From positions 53,295,581 through 53,359,580 of the forward strand of contig NC_088203.1 of NCBI RefSeq assembly GCF_037126465.1: a stretch of 64,000 bases of DNA, written 5' to 3'. Shown piece after piece: positions 53,152-64,000 of this stretch. This DNA comes from Ornithodoros turicata. Lineage: Eukaryota; Arthropoda; Arachnida; Ixodida; Argasidae. Each line of letters opens with the position of its first letter. Within the stretch, counting starts at the first letter, position 1. The translations under genes were made by a program, and so were the position numbers. The notes beneath the pieces are model-generated. The model ran no database searches, had not been told where the DNA came from, and worked only from the letters and a program-made list of their open reading frames with translations.

Positions 53152-53233
53152 AAAACCATATACCTTTGGCCTAAGTAGCCCTTGCGCCAGAAAACCTCTA
53201 ACTACATACATACATGCATACAAAGCCATATAC
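53152..53233 (+). mobile_element. LINE tail-only insertion (12-bp duplication, one mismatch)
   Basis: AAAACCATATAC (53152-53163) and AAAGCCATATAC (53222-53233) flank 58 bases containing CCCTTGCGCCAGAAAACC and a (CATA)n tail. It is the same type of event as at 5782 and 12541. Confidence 0.75.
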
Positions 53234-53360
53234 GACTACGCTCGAGCTAACTTCCAAGCCATCAACAAGGGTCTTGAAGTTCTGTATGAAAATTCCTTTC
53301 ATGGCACCTCGCCTCACTCCATTGAGGATAACTGGTCCCTCTTTCGTGACAACATAAAGT

Positions 53361-53594
53361 ACCTGTATCGTCGAGACTGGGAGGTACCCGGGTTCGAATC
53401 CCGGTACCGGCTGTGCTGTCTGGGGTGTTTCCTGGGTTTTCCTCAGACGCTTTCAGACATATGTCGGCACAGTTCCCTTAGAAGTCGGCCCAGGACGCAC
53501 ATTCCCCCAGGGCGTGAGTCGTGACGTTGCCCACATACGTGAGGCCGACAACGGCAAGCCCTATCACCACCACCACCACCACCACCTGTATCGT
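53361..53594 (+). mobile_element. tRNA-type SINE with 11-bp target duplication
   Basis: ACCTGTATCGT occurs at 53361-53371 and 53584-53594. The body starts near a B box GGGTTCGAATCCC (about 53390), so the 5' part with the A box is missing or weak. It continues with GGCTGTGCTGTCTGGGG and ends in (CAC)n. It is inserted in the LINE fragment. Confidence 0.85.
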
Positions 53595-53711
53595 GCACCA
53601 GACGAAGACAAAGTGTTTATTCAGCTCGCGCTGGGCTGTACCGTCATGGTGATGACGATACCGATACATCTTCCCCTCAAACCCTAACAAGTTTTAAAAA
53701 AAAGAACACTG

Positions 53712-55145
53712 CTAATTTTTTTTTACATTCAACTGTTCAGCTCTGCTGCTTAAAGTTTTCATCATAACACAGGCTGTTGGGTTGTCGTCTGGGTTGTTGT
53801 TGGGTTGTCGAGTGGGACGCTCTCCTGTGGAGGTCGAGTCTGGCGCTGAAGGCATGTGGTGTAGAGCAGGTGACAACGGTCGACTGTCGGATGGCGCTAT
53901 TGCCGCGCCAGCCGGACCTTCGCCAAAGTCGTTATCCCATTCCGGTCCCTCTGGGTCCGGCAGATATGGCTCGTTCGTTTTGAGTAGGTGCCTGCGCTTA
54001 CGGCGAAGAACTCGGTAATCCTGTGTCACCACGTTGTAAGACCGCAGGGCAACTTGGCTCTGCAGCTTCGTCTTGAGGGCCTAGCGATTACCTTCGCGTA
54101 CGCGGACTGTGTCCCCCTCCTGTAGAGCCGTTAATGCCGGAGACTGCTTGTGTGGCTGCGTCCTTTTCCACACTGGTGGTGGTACGTCCTGCGAAAGTCC
54201 GGTACGCGGGACCGCAACCGACGTCCCATTAACAATTCGCTTGGGCATCTTCCGTCTTCAAGTGGCGTCACGCGATAAGCTAGTAGGCCGAGCCAAAAGT
54301 CGTCCCCATTTCTCATGGATTTCTGTAGAATGCGTTTAACCACTTTTTTTCCTTTTGCTGCACTTCTTTTTCTGCCAAGCCGTTTGAACTTGGAAAATAC
54401 GGGCTCGACGTTGTGTGCGTCAAGTCCTACAGCTTTGCCAGCCGACGGAAGTCTTGGGATGTGAATTGTGGGCCATTATCAGTACACACCTCAAACGGAA
54501 TCCCGTGCCGTGCGAATATGCTTCCTAGTTTTTCAACCACGGTGTGTGCACTCGTGTTGTCTAGCTGTTCAACTTCCGGGAAGTTCGAGTACGCGTCGTA
54601 GGCAACTAGAAAATACTTTCTGGCGTACTGGCACAAGTCGACTTCAATTCGTTGGCATGGACGGGAGGGTACTTGTCTCATTACTAATGGCTCCTGGGCC
54701 TGCTGCTAAGAGAACTCCTGGCAGGTGGCACATCGTTTGATCAGTAACTTTATGTCTCCGCTGAGACCGGGCCAAAATACCAGCTGGCAAGCCCTTGCCA
54801 AGCGTTTATTAATACCGAGGTGTCCATCATGAATTTGCTGAAGCATCTCTGATCTCATGCTTGTCGGTATTACAGCCTTTGTGCCTTTGAACAGAAGCCC
54901 ATCAACCACGGTCAGTTCAGACTGCACTGTCTTGAACTCTCCCATGATGGGTTGGTGGTTTTCCAGTTGCTTCATAATGTTACGCAGTGTGGAGTCCTTC
55001 GCAGTTTCAAGGGCTATTCGTGCTGCTGTTGCCTCACTAACAAGGCTCTTGCGAGTCTCGATAGCATGGACTTCGACGTCATTGCAGGCTACATGGGCGG
55101 ACTCTGACCCAATTGCAAAAACTTGCTCGGGCCGACCTCGGCCTT
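53712..55145 (-). pseudogene. Gypsy-type pol fragment (RNase H end, integrase)
   Basis: Read leftwards: a degraded upstream part (about 55.1-54.98 kb); the integrase zinc domain GHLGINKRLARACQLVFWPG...CATCQEF (54.83-54.71 kb); the catalytic core IEVDLCQYARKYFLVAYDAYSNF and CTDNGPQFTS (54.64-54.45 kb); LLAYRVTPLEDGRCPSELLMGRRL (54.28-54.21 kb); and a C-terminal proline-rich tail (53.97-53.78 kb). Frame changes separate each block. No LTR was identified. Confidence 0.75.
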
Positions 55146-55649
55146 AAGTACCTGGCCAAGTAGGCCAAGACTCGGTCACCATTCTTGGCCCAATTTCACT
55201 GGCCAACCTGGCCAATGCCGGGCCGTGTGTGGCCCTCTTCTAGCCCAGCGTGCAGTTATGCTTGGCCGTGGCATGGCTGGATAAGTTGGCTGTCATCAAT
55301 TAAGGACCCCTGCCGTGGTAATCTGCGCCTGTTAATCCCTCCTTTATTGCTCAAGGCAATCACTGCGTATATATTACATGCCAACGCAACAACATTGTAA
55401 CGTCTGTGAATAATTGGAATACAAAACAAATTCTGAATGTTCAGTCTGGGCGCTTTATTAGCAGAAATGATACACATGCGGGTTCTTGTCCCATACACTC
55501 GGGGGAAAACAGGTGTCACATGACATTGCATATATGGCTAGAATGACTAGAATTATGGTTTTCTGTCAACATAAAATTGTTGTACGAATAACATGACCCA
55601 GTATGCAGGGTGTTCCTCTTGTACATAAGTATAGTGCTCATGCTTGTTC
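55146..55649. other. No recognisable gene
   Basis: GGCC-rich at 55150-55260 (CTGGCCAA words), then A/T-rich. Nothing further is seen. Confidence 0.4.
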
Positions 55650-58600
55650 TTATTCAGATGTCTGCTCGTCCCTTGCTGCGCGGCGCCTGTTGCTACGGCC
55701 CCCTTCCCTGTCTTGTGCTCCGCACAGCCACTGCTGTGTAATTTTCCTAGTCATGTGCATGGATGAGCCATCAGGGTAATGTGCTCTCAGGCATGCTGGA
55801 AAAGAGAAAAATAAATGCAAAGTGAAACAACCCAGCTGAAGTGTGCAAATCCACTTTCACCTTTAGATAACAGGCTGCCATGAGCACATATAACAACTCA
55901 ACGTTGCATTGCAATGTGACGATACCAGAAGACAGGCCCAGTATACAGGGTGCTTCACGGAAGACTGACCAGAATTTTTATAAAAAACCTATGAGAGCAG
56001 CATAGATGCTGTTTTTGTAGTTGAGTGTAACGGCCAGGCAGACATCCTCTCGAAGGTGTGCAACTACGAGATGATTAATTAACTAAAATTCAATAATTAA
56101 CATTTTTAATTAGGGGATTTCGGACAAAAGCGAGATGGCAGATTGAGAGATTATCCTAGTTGCAAGCTATTTCACGTGAGTGAGACCGCCGAAAACAGTA
56201 TTTTGAACACAGTAAGCACTAGCATAGTTGCTCCTGAGCTTCATGAATTCGAATGAGTCCTTGGCAAATGAGCTACTTACAGAGAAGGAGGTCATTGATG
56301 TGGCAGAGATCAGCAAATGCCCTCTTAGTCCCTTTCGAACCTCTCCAGCTAAACTGGAGAGCAGCGGATTTTGTCAAGAAGGAGCGTAATAACGTTCTCA
56401 CTATGTCTTGAGGATCTGTCCCACCAAATTTTGAGAAATAGTCAACCTGCATAATAATGCAACAAGTTCAAGGACAGCAGAGGGATAGCATAAACAGTGG
56501 TAACGTACGAGCTTCTCCATGTTTCCCTCAGCTGAGAGATAGTCTTCGAATGACATCACACCAGACACGTCTGTTGCAGGCAGTGTAGGGCAGTCTTCCG
56601 GCAGCCTAATAAATCTTTGAGGTTTAGCTGATGAAAGCAGTCTCCTTAGACTCTGTAGTTCGTTTAGTATAACCATTTGGTTGCTGAACGCCTTCTTTTC
56701 AAAAGCTAGGTTTAAAGTGAAACGTTGAAAAGTGAACATGCAAGCTTCAATGTGAAACGAAGTAGAATGAAATGAAGAGGAGTTGAGTCAGTTACTTCGC
56801 AAGTATGTTACGAATAACCATGATATATAAGAGAACCAAAAGTTACGTATAGTGTGACAAAATGTAACAGTGGACATTAAAACAAACTGGAATTAGCAAT
56901 CTACCAGCCGAAGGATTCCACAGTGCACTCGGTGAGAAAGACAGAGAAGAGGGGAAAATGGAGGAGGGTCATAATAACGTTTTGTGTCAGAAAATTCTGT
57001 TTGCTTCCATGCACTGTCCTTTTTTATGGTTCACCCGAAAATCGTGCAGAGAGGCTTGTCTTTCGCATATGTCCTTGCAACTTCTAATGGAAAAATATGG
57101 GAATACATATCTCATCTTCAAAAGCACAAATGATATCTTCCTGATGGAACAAAATACATGATAAATTGATCTGCACCAGGTTTCTACTCATAAGCAGAAA
57201 AACAGTTGTTATGGAATGGATATAAATACCTAGTACTGGAGCTATGCAGTTACACCAGCTTTTAAACAAGGTGTGCCTACCTTTTCTGACCAGCTGAGGA
57301 TGTCTTCTTTCAATCACATCTTGGCGGGTGCTGCAGGTTGCTGCACTGGGCTGGTACAGCGGGTTTGGCACCTGTGCTATGTTGCGCGACACAGTTGAGA
57401 TTTTCTTTCGTGTATCAAAATGCACATCCTTACAAAAGGTTGTAAAAGAATGCGATTCAACGACATGTAGTATCCGCACACGTGTGGCGTACATCGTGGT
57501 GGAAAATCTGTGGCAAATATTTTGTGGCTGCAATTTGAATCAACCTACCTTAATAACTAAAGTTAACAGTGTGTAGTTACTAATTAGCTTAGCTTTCCTG
57601 GATGAAATTAAAACAGCAAAATTGTGTGCGATGAATTTTGATGCCCATTCCATAGTTCAGAAACCGTCAGCACCGCGTGTGGTCTGAATGGTTCAGCTCC
57701 CAAACTCCCTGCAAACGATGCCAAAATGACACATTAAAGACCTCTGCAACAGTGCAGTTGGTACGCAATCCCCCTTCGACAGCGTCATGCCATGTGGTAG
57801 GCGGACAGCAACCATCTTAGTGAGAGCGACAAAATGTTATACGATCAATTTTATGTGTACACACCATCCACGGAAAGCAGCTGCTGAAAATTTCATCCTT
57901 ACATATACCTGTCCTCCAGAGAGGAAGTCTGTACTTCGTGCGCCCATGAAGAACCATACCTCCTGTAAGTTAGGTATCATATGGAGGAGATTTGGGGAAC
58001 AAATAATTTGATGTATGATCTCCAATGAACATTTCTATGATACGGAATGGTCAAGAATTATTGTCTTCTATTCTGCCAGTTCTGTCTTCACAGAAATGAT
58101 GAAAATGAAAAGTTAATTAATTGCAATGAATTCCACGAATTTCAGAATCATGTAACCCACTTGTGACGCCTGCATCGATATTATTCTAGTAGTCTTACAG
58201 TACATATTTTGTAGTGGATAGAAAACTGTAAAGACTGGATGTGACCGTCGTTACAAGCATACAGAGAAAATACTCACTTTGTGATATTGGGTGACATTTT
58301 CTACTCTCCTCCTCTTCATCGCTATGTGTCAGGATCACTTCATTTCGCTTGTGCCGTGATGCTCTTTCCGTCCCCGAATCTTCAGAGTCCAAATGGGACG
58401 TCACAAGAGCCTTTGGGAGACACTCCTTAGCACGTTCATATGTGCCTGTAAAAAAATGAGCCAAACAACTGCATATGATGGTAGTGAACATAAGCACATG
58501 CTTTCTTGCAAGACCAACTTGTACGAAGGCTTTTCTGCGTGCCAGGACAGCAGTTAATAATGTCAAGACCGTACAAATACAATAACATAACAAGTTCTTT

Positions 58601-58915
58601 TTTTTAAATATCGCCGGCGTGATGTGATGAAATAATGATATTTAAATATTGAAATTGCAGTGAGAAATATTGCATAGCCAACCCTATGCTCAGGAATAAA
58701 CAAAACAGTCTTGCTCACTTTTTGCCGCAAGGATTCGCGCTCTGTGCGATAACCAGTGATCCTTCACTAGTACTGCTAACATGACCATGCGATCAACTTC
58801 TCTTTTGATTGTTGCGGGCGGCCAAGAGCAAGACACATCATCTCCATCCTCTTCAGCCCAGTTTCTGGGGACAACGTACGTGCTGCCCTCATCAGTGAAT
58901 TCAACGATGTCGTAC
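55650..58915 (-). CDS. Multi-exon gene with a DUF4806-like C-terminal domain
   Basis: Probable exons: 58719-58915 (YDIVEFTDEGSTYVVPRNWAEEDG, CSWPP), 58278-58445 (Ser/Glu-rich, SDEEEESRK), about 57270-57530 (NIAQVPNPLYQPSA), about 56520-56715 (ILNELQSLRRLL, LPATDVSGVMSFEDYL), about 56285-56450 (FSKFGGTDPQDIV, ALQFSWRGSKGTKRAFADL) and 55650-55800 (Arg-rich end). Most junctions have GT/AG sites. The IVEF...VVP...WPP start and the LxxFGGxD...GxxxKRAFxDL end are typical of a metazoan gene family ending in DUF4806. Function is unknown. A first exon upstream of 58915 and the phase into exon 3 are unresolved. The spacer at 55935-56170 includes a dispersed repeat. Confidence 0.6.
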
Positions 58916-58956
58916 CTGCAGACAGAACGAAAACATGTGGCACAGTTCGGTCTCAC

Positions 58957-59392
58957 ATACAGTACATGTACGACTTATGAAGTGGTGGACAACAAGGCGG
59001 CGTTGGCAGGGCTTAAGAGGGCGACACTGTACTGTAGATTTTCATTCAGATTCATATGCACGGATGGACCGCATACAAGTTTACATTTGCACAGGGTAGA
59101 AGTGTAAGCAGCTTAAATATGGCAACTGCACACGGGCTCCAACATGAGATAGGGAAACAGATACTTTACTGATGCACTTCACAAGATTATATGAGATGGC
59201 ACTTCCAAAGTAGAACATTGCTGTACAGAAACCCAAGTGTATTAAAGTAAGAAAGGGAAATGGAAACAGTTCAATGGTAAAACATATGGACTCAGAGAAG
59301 ATGGAACAATGGAAAGAAAACATTTTTGCTGCCAAGCGGAATGAGCTGTCCCTTGCACATAATATCCGAAAACAAAAATGTTTCATTCAGAC
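58957..59392. other. No recognisable gene
   Basis: Probably upstream or intron sequence of the DUF4806-like gene. No first exon was identified with confidence. Confidence 0.4.
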
Positions 59393-59642
59393 GACCCCGC
59401 AGGGGGCACCGGCTTCGGCTGGTGTTTGGTGAGTGGCGCCACCACGAACCTCAGCCCCCAGTCCTAAGATGGTATCCGTACCGTGCCGAGGGGATTTAAG
59501 GTGAAGGGTAGAAACCTTGAACGGTGGCAGTCGGGGTCTTGATCAAGCCCCGGCTGATGGGTTGTCAAACTCCGGGACCTTCCCGTATGTATGAGTATGA
59601 AATGCGGGTGACCTTTTTGGAATACTCATTGATCAAACCTAC

Positions 59643-60844
59643 ATGGGTAAATATTCTTCTACTGAGATCGTGGCCGCAAAGCGTCCACGGACCGAAGCCT
59701 TAAGGACTGTAACAAAACAGTTCACTTCAAAATACATTGTACTTTCTTCTTCAGATACAGAGAAAGAGAAAAGCACACCACTGGGAAAGATGTCACCCTT
59801 TTTCATTGAGGAAGCGGCGGCATCACTGTCTAAGTACATTACTGAAATCAAACGCATCAGATCTGGCGACCTTCTCGTAAAATGCACCAATGAAATAGAC
59901 TGTGAACGCATTCTAAACACACATGAGATGATGGGTAAAAAGATTTCAGCTTCCTTGCACAAAACACTGAACACTTGCAGGGGCGTCATCGCAGTATCAG
60001 AACTGATTGACGTGCCTGTGAAAGAAATCCTAGAAAACTTAAAGGACCAGGATGTCATTAATGTACGCAAAATCAAAATCCGTAAAAATGGGGAGTACAC
60101 CACCACACGAAATATAGTACTGACTTTTGACAGGCCCACACTTCCAACAAAACTAAAAGTAGGCTACCTGTCAGCAGATGTCCGACCTTAAATACCGAAC
60201 CCGTTGCGCTGTTTTCGGTGCAACAGGTTTGGACATGCTGCAGACGGGTGCCGTGGCTCTGCCTGTTGTGCACGATGTGGAAAGTCTGACCATGAGACTA
60301 AAGAATGCAAAGGGCAGACTGCTGTGTCAACTGTTCTTTCGATCACCCATCCTACTCGAGGTCCTGTACAAAGTGTAAATATGAAAAAGAAGTCCTGCAC
60401 GTTAAGGGTACACAGAACATCAGTTACCCAGAAGCAAGGAAAAAAGTAGCTCCCATCTTTTTCGAAAAATCTTTTGCCACAGCCGTGAAACAGAAAGTGA
60501 AACTAGTAACACAGTACACACAGACCGAGCAATCACTACTGACAGAGACAACCACAAATGAAGTTCAACGAGGTGCACATCCACCTCCAGTCCCCGAAAC
60601 TCCAGTGGCGTCACTAACACCGACGCCACTTCTGTCCACACAGTCCACGGAGGTCACATCCATGGATTGCGAGGACGAGACGAGCTCTGAGCGCTCCTTT
60701 GCGAGCACGAGCTTCCAAGCCCCCAAAAAGAATAGATCTAGTCTGTCGGGGAGCGGGTCACTCCCTGACATATCTAACAAGGAGCTTGCGGCTGCACGAA
60801 AGAAAACCACAAGGCCGCGGGTCACACCCCCAACAAAAAAGTAG
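59643..60844 (+). pseudogene. LINE copy 2 ORF1 (zinc-knuckle protein)
   Basis: ATG at 59643. CCHC knuckles lie at about 60205-60370. An in-frame TAA at 60189-60191 and a one-base loss near 60318 break it. The C-terminal frame (60305-60844) is longer than in copy 1 and ends 3 bases before the ORF2 ATG. Confidence 0.8.
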
Positions 60845-60847
60845 GTA

Positions 60848-63800
60848 ATGGAAGCTCTTCCTAGTTTGCAAAAGTTCTTGACAGGCGTCTTTCTTCTTAC
60901 TGCAATCATTATGCAACACACGATCCTCCAATGGAATTCCCGAGGGTTACTCTCTAATCTAGATGACGTCAACGATCTTTTCGAGAAGTATAGCACATCA
61001 TGCTTTTGTCTTCAGGAAACATATCTGAACACACAAACACAAAATCCACTGCGAAGACACAATAGCTTTCGAAAAGATCGAACTGACGCCACCCGAGCAT
61101 CTCGTGGTGTTGCGATCGTCACACGAGGATCTCTCCCAACCAAAGCAGTACACCTAGTTACAGACTTGGAAGCTGTAGCTCTGCAGATGTGTCTAGACAG
61201 AATTGTCACCATCTGCTCAATCTATTTGCCAGAGTCAGACACAACTACACAAAAAGAATTAGAAGATTTATGCAGCCAACTTCCAAGTCCTTTTATACTT
61301 CTAGGTGACTTTAATGCTCACAATCCACTTTGGGGCAGTACGAGAACTGACACTCGAGGGAAAATGTTAGAGAAGTTCTTATTATCAACATCCACCTGTC
61401 TTTTAAACACAGGGGCACCTACATACATACATTCTTCAAGTCAGTCTCTCTCAACCTTAGACCTGTCTTTTTGCAGTCCATCCTTGCTTCAGGAGATAGA
61501 ATGGACTGTAAAACAAAATCCACTTGGGAGTGATCACTTCCCAGTGGTGTTAAAATACCTTACGCCAGTGGACACTCTGACAACACGCCCTCCTAGATGG
61601 AAACTCCAACTGGCCGACTGGAGGCAGTTTTCAGAAAGAAGTGACCTATCTTTAATTCCTATTGATAGTGTAACAATAGAAGAAGCTAATTGTCTTATCA
61701 GCAAGATCATACTTGATGCAGCAACATTATCCATTCCCCAGACATCTGGTCGCCTCCCAAAGCGACCTAAACCCTGGTGGAATAATGAATGCGAGGAAAC
61801 TGGCAAACTTCAAAATCGTGCATGGGGTACATTTCGGGGCTACCCCACCTCAGATAATCTTTTACTTTTCAAAAAGGCAAGAGCAAAGGCCAGGTGGACA
61901 CGAAAACAGGCTAAACGATCCTCTTGGTGAATTTTTGTATCGTCTTTATCTTGTAATACCCCGTCCAAAATCGTATGGGACAGACTTCGTAAAATCAGAG
62001 GAGAACGTATCAGTCATTCAGTCCCTCTTTTAGAAGTTAATGGTCAGTTATGCGAAAGTTTAGAAGAACAGGCTAATGCACTTGGGGAACACTTCCAAAG
62101 CATTTCAAGTTCCTCCCATTATAGCAGTGAATTTCTAAAAATTAAACAAAGATCCGAAACACAAAAGATTCCAGTAAATGGCGGAGATTGTTTTGGATAT
62201 AACCAGGCTTTCACCATGGTAGAATTGTCACGCTCCTTGTTGTCAGCAAATGCGACTGCTCCTGGCCCAGACCGTGTTGCATACTCAACGCTACAGAACT
62301 TGTCTGACATATAAAAAAAAATTTACTTCAGTTCTTCATCCTCGTTTGGATACAGGGGACACTACCTTGTGCATGGAAAATTGCCACCATAATCCCCGTC
62401 CTGAAACCCGGAAAGGAAGCCTCTTGTCCTGCCACTTATCGTCCCATCGCGCTGACAAGCTGCATAGGAAAAACCTTTGAGCGAATGGTGAATAACCGAC
62501 TGGTTTATTTTCTTGAAATGAATAAGTGCCTATCAGAATTTCAGTGTGGGTTTCGCATGGGGTGCTGCACCATGGACCACCTCGTTCGTCTAGAAACAAC
62601 CATCCGTGAAGCTTTTGTCAGGAGACAACATTGCTTGTCAGTTTTCTTTGACTTGGAGAAAGCATACGACACTGCGTGGCGATATGGCATCCTACAGGAT
62701 CTCCATACGTTCGATATACGGGGTCGTCTCTTTAAATGTACTGCTCATTTCCTACAACACAGAACATTCAGAGTTCAGCTGGGAACTACCTTATCCCGTT
62801 TGTTCGTGCAGGAGAATGGTGTCCCGCAGGGCTCTGTTCTGAGCGTCACATTATTCCTTATCAAAATCAACTCTATAGCCAGTGTCATCCCACCCTCTAT
62901 ATCTTTTTCCTTGTATGTGGATGACATCCAGATATCTTGTTGTTCAGCGAGCTTACCCAGATGTGAACGACAGATGCAACTCTGTATAAATAAAATGGCA
63001 AAATGGTCCTCACATAATGGGTTTAAATTCTCTCCTGAAAAAACAATCTGCGTTAATTTCTCGAGAATCAGAGGAGTGTTTCCGTCCCCTGCGCTGCAAC
63101 TTAATGAACAAGACATTCTTGTAAAATCAGAATGCAAATTTCTTGGCATTACGTTCGATTCAAAGCTCACCTTCAAGCCCCATGTTGAAAACCTGAAGGC
63201 AAAATGCGTGAAGTCACTGAATCTACTGAAAATCCTCTCTCATAGATCTTGGGGTGCAGACGAGGAGACACTCCGCCGTGTATATAGTGTCTGCATTCGC
63301 TCCAAGATAGATTATGGGTCTATCGTCTACGGCTCAGCCCGCCAATCTGTATTGAAAGCCCTAGACCCTGTTCATCACCAAGGGCTCCGGATTATCCTTG
63401 GTGCGTTCCGAACATCTCCAGTCGAAAGTCTGTACGTGGAATCCCATGAATATTCCTTGAATAGAAGACGATTTTATCTTGGAGTGTCGTATGCTCTAAG
63501 AGTAAGGAGTTATGCACAACACCGTGCACTGACTTGTGTTAAAAGTACACGTTTCAAACAGCTGTTTATTAACAGGCCTTCAGTAGTCCCCCCTCTTTCA
63601 ATGAGAATATAGGGGATAGAGGGATATTGGGGATCACAATTTCTCTTCCTATAATTGCCAAGTTGTTGAATATGGGAAGGTGGTCCCACCTTGGGAACCA
63701 CTTCCAGGGCATGATACCTCTTTGACTAAATACAGCAAACACAACACCTCTACACATGTACTACAGCAAGAATTTGCACACCTGAGGGAGAGTTTTGGGA

Positions 63801-63987
63801 CTCACACAGAAATTTACACTGACGGATCAAAGTCTAGTGCAGATGTGACCTGTGCCATGACGTCTGGCACATGTATGAGGTCACATCGTCTAAACAATAT
63901 AGCATCTATCTTTACCGCAGAGATTTATGCAATAATCCTTGCACTTACGCACATTCTTCGAGGCTGTATCAAGTCTGCAGTTATATA
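60848..63987 (+). pseudogene. LINE copy 2 ORF2 (endonuclease, reverse transcriptase, RNase H start)
   Basis: The endonuclease is open (QWNSRG, LQET, LGDFNAHN, LGSDHFPVV). A TGA at 61928-61930, a TAA plus one-base loss near 62312 and a TAG near 63610 break the frame. The reverse transcriptase retains YRPIAL, FFDLEKAYDTAW, GVPQGS and an intact catalytic YVDD (about 62920), unlike copy 1. RNase H starts with IYTDGSK and meets a TAG at 63985-63987, just before the window end. Confidence 0.82.
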
Positions 63988-64000
63988 GACAGATTCTGTA

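Larger units (their letters stand above)
52880..53650 (+). pseudogene. LINE endonuclease fragment of a second (CR1-like) family
   Basis: LFVDLCLTFNLSQVVPHPTRITHATRSTLDLVFTS is the C-terminal part of an APE-type endonuclease, and NKGLEVLYENSF...WSLFRDNI follows. It differs from the I-clade family. It is broken by frame changes, by a LINE tail at 53152-53233 and by a SINE at 53361-53594. Confidence 0.65.
59393..64000 (+). mobile_element. I-clade LINE, copy 2 (runs off the window)
   Basis: Same family as 9058-14540: shared 5' UTR from CCCCGCAGGGG, ORF1, ORF2. The window ends inside RNase H. The two copies are about 90% alike by eye. Confidence 0.9.

Overview
This window is eukaryotic, repeat-dominated DNA. 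An arthropod, most likely a hard tick, is suggested by three things: LINE 3' tails ending in TTGCGCCACTAAA-type sequence plus (ATC)n or (TC)n, tRNA-derived SINEs of the kind I associate with ticks, and an interstitial (TTAGG)n tract. The species call is inference. Almost everything recognisable is mobile; only one multi-exon gene (55.65-58.95 kb, DUF4806-like) looks like a possible host gene.

Layout. 1.1-3.4 kb: an isolated Polinton-type DNA polymerase B (PolB) fragment. 3.4-9.0 kb: non-coding DNA with local duplications, a LINE 3' end, a tRNA-SINE and a LINE insertion that consists only of the tail. 9.06-14.54 kb: a nearly full-length I-clade LINE (zinc-knuckle ORF1; endonuclease, reverse transcriptase and RNase H ORF2) next to the gag and LTR of a Gypsy-type element (14.54-15.97 kb). 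18.1-21.4 kb: a TIR element, a Mutator-like transposase relic and a hAT MITE. 22.98-48.6 kb: the centrepiece, two nested Polinton/Maverick (adintovirus-like) elements. 48.6-55.2 kb: tandem repeats, a 37-bp-TIR element, LINE/SINE debris and a Gypsy pol fragment. 59.39-64 kb: a second copy of the I-clade LINE, cut by the window end.

The nested elements. An older Polinton lies on the minus strand, in the order small basic protein, packaging ATPase, hydrophobic protein, unknown, integrase, penton, pX-like, major capsid protein, protease, then two plus-strand intron-containing small genes and PolB. Most of its genes carry stops or frameshifts. Inside its penton gene sits a second Polinton of a different family (31160-44352, 13.2 kb), flanked by a perfect 6-bp target duplication TGCATC. 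It has ~1.41-kb terminal inverted repeats that match almost perfectly, so the insertion looks young.

The inner element keeps open frames for packaging ATPase, integrase, penton, pX-like protein, major capsid protein and adenain-like protease, packed with short overlaps. It has no DNA polymerase B. Where the outer element has PolB, it carries several small, partly spliced, unrecognised genes around a repeat array with CRE (TGACGTCA) sites. The inner ends of both TIRs carry the same TATA box, so the TIRs probably drive inward transcription from both ends.

How the genes would work together: the integrase inserts the element, the ATPase, penton, major capsid protein and protease would build and fill a virion, and replication would need a polymerase supplied in trans. 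That last step is inference.
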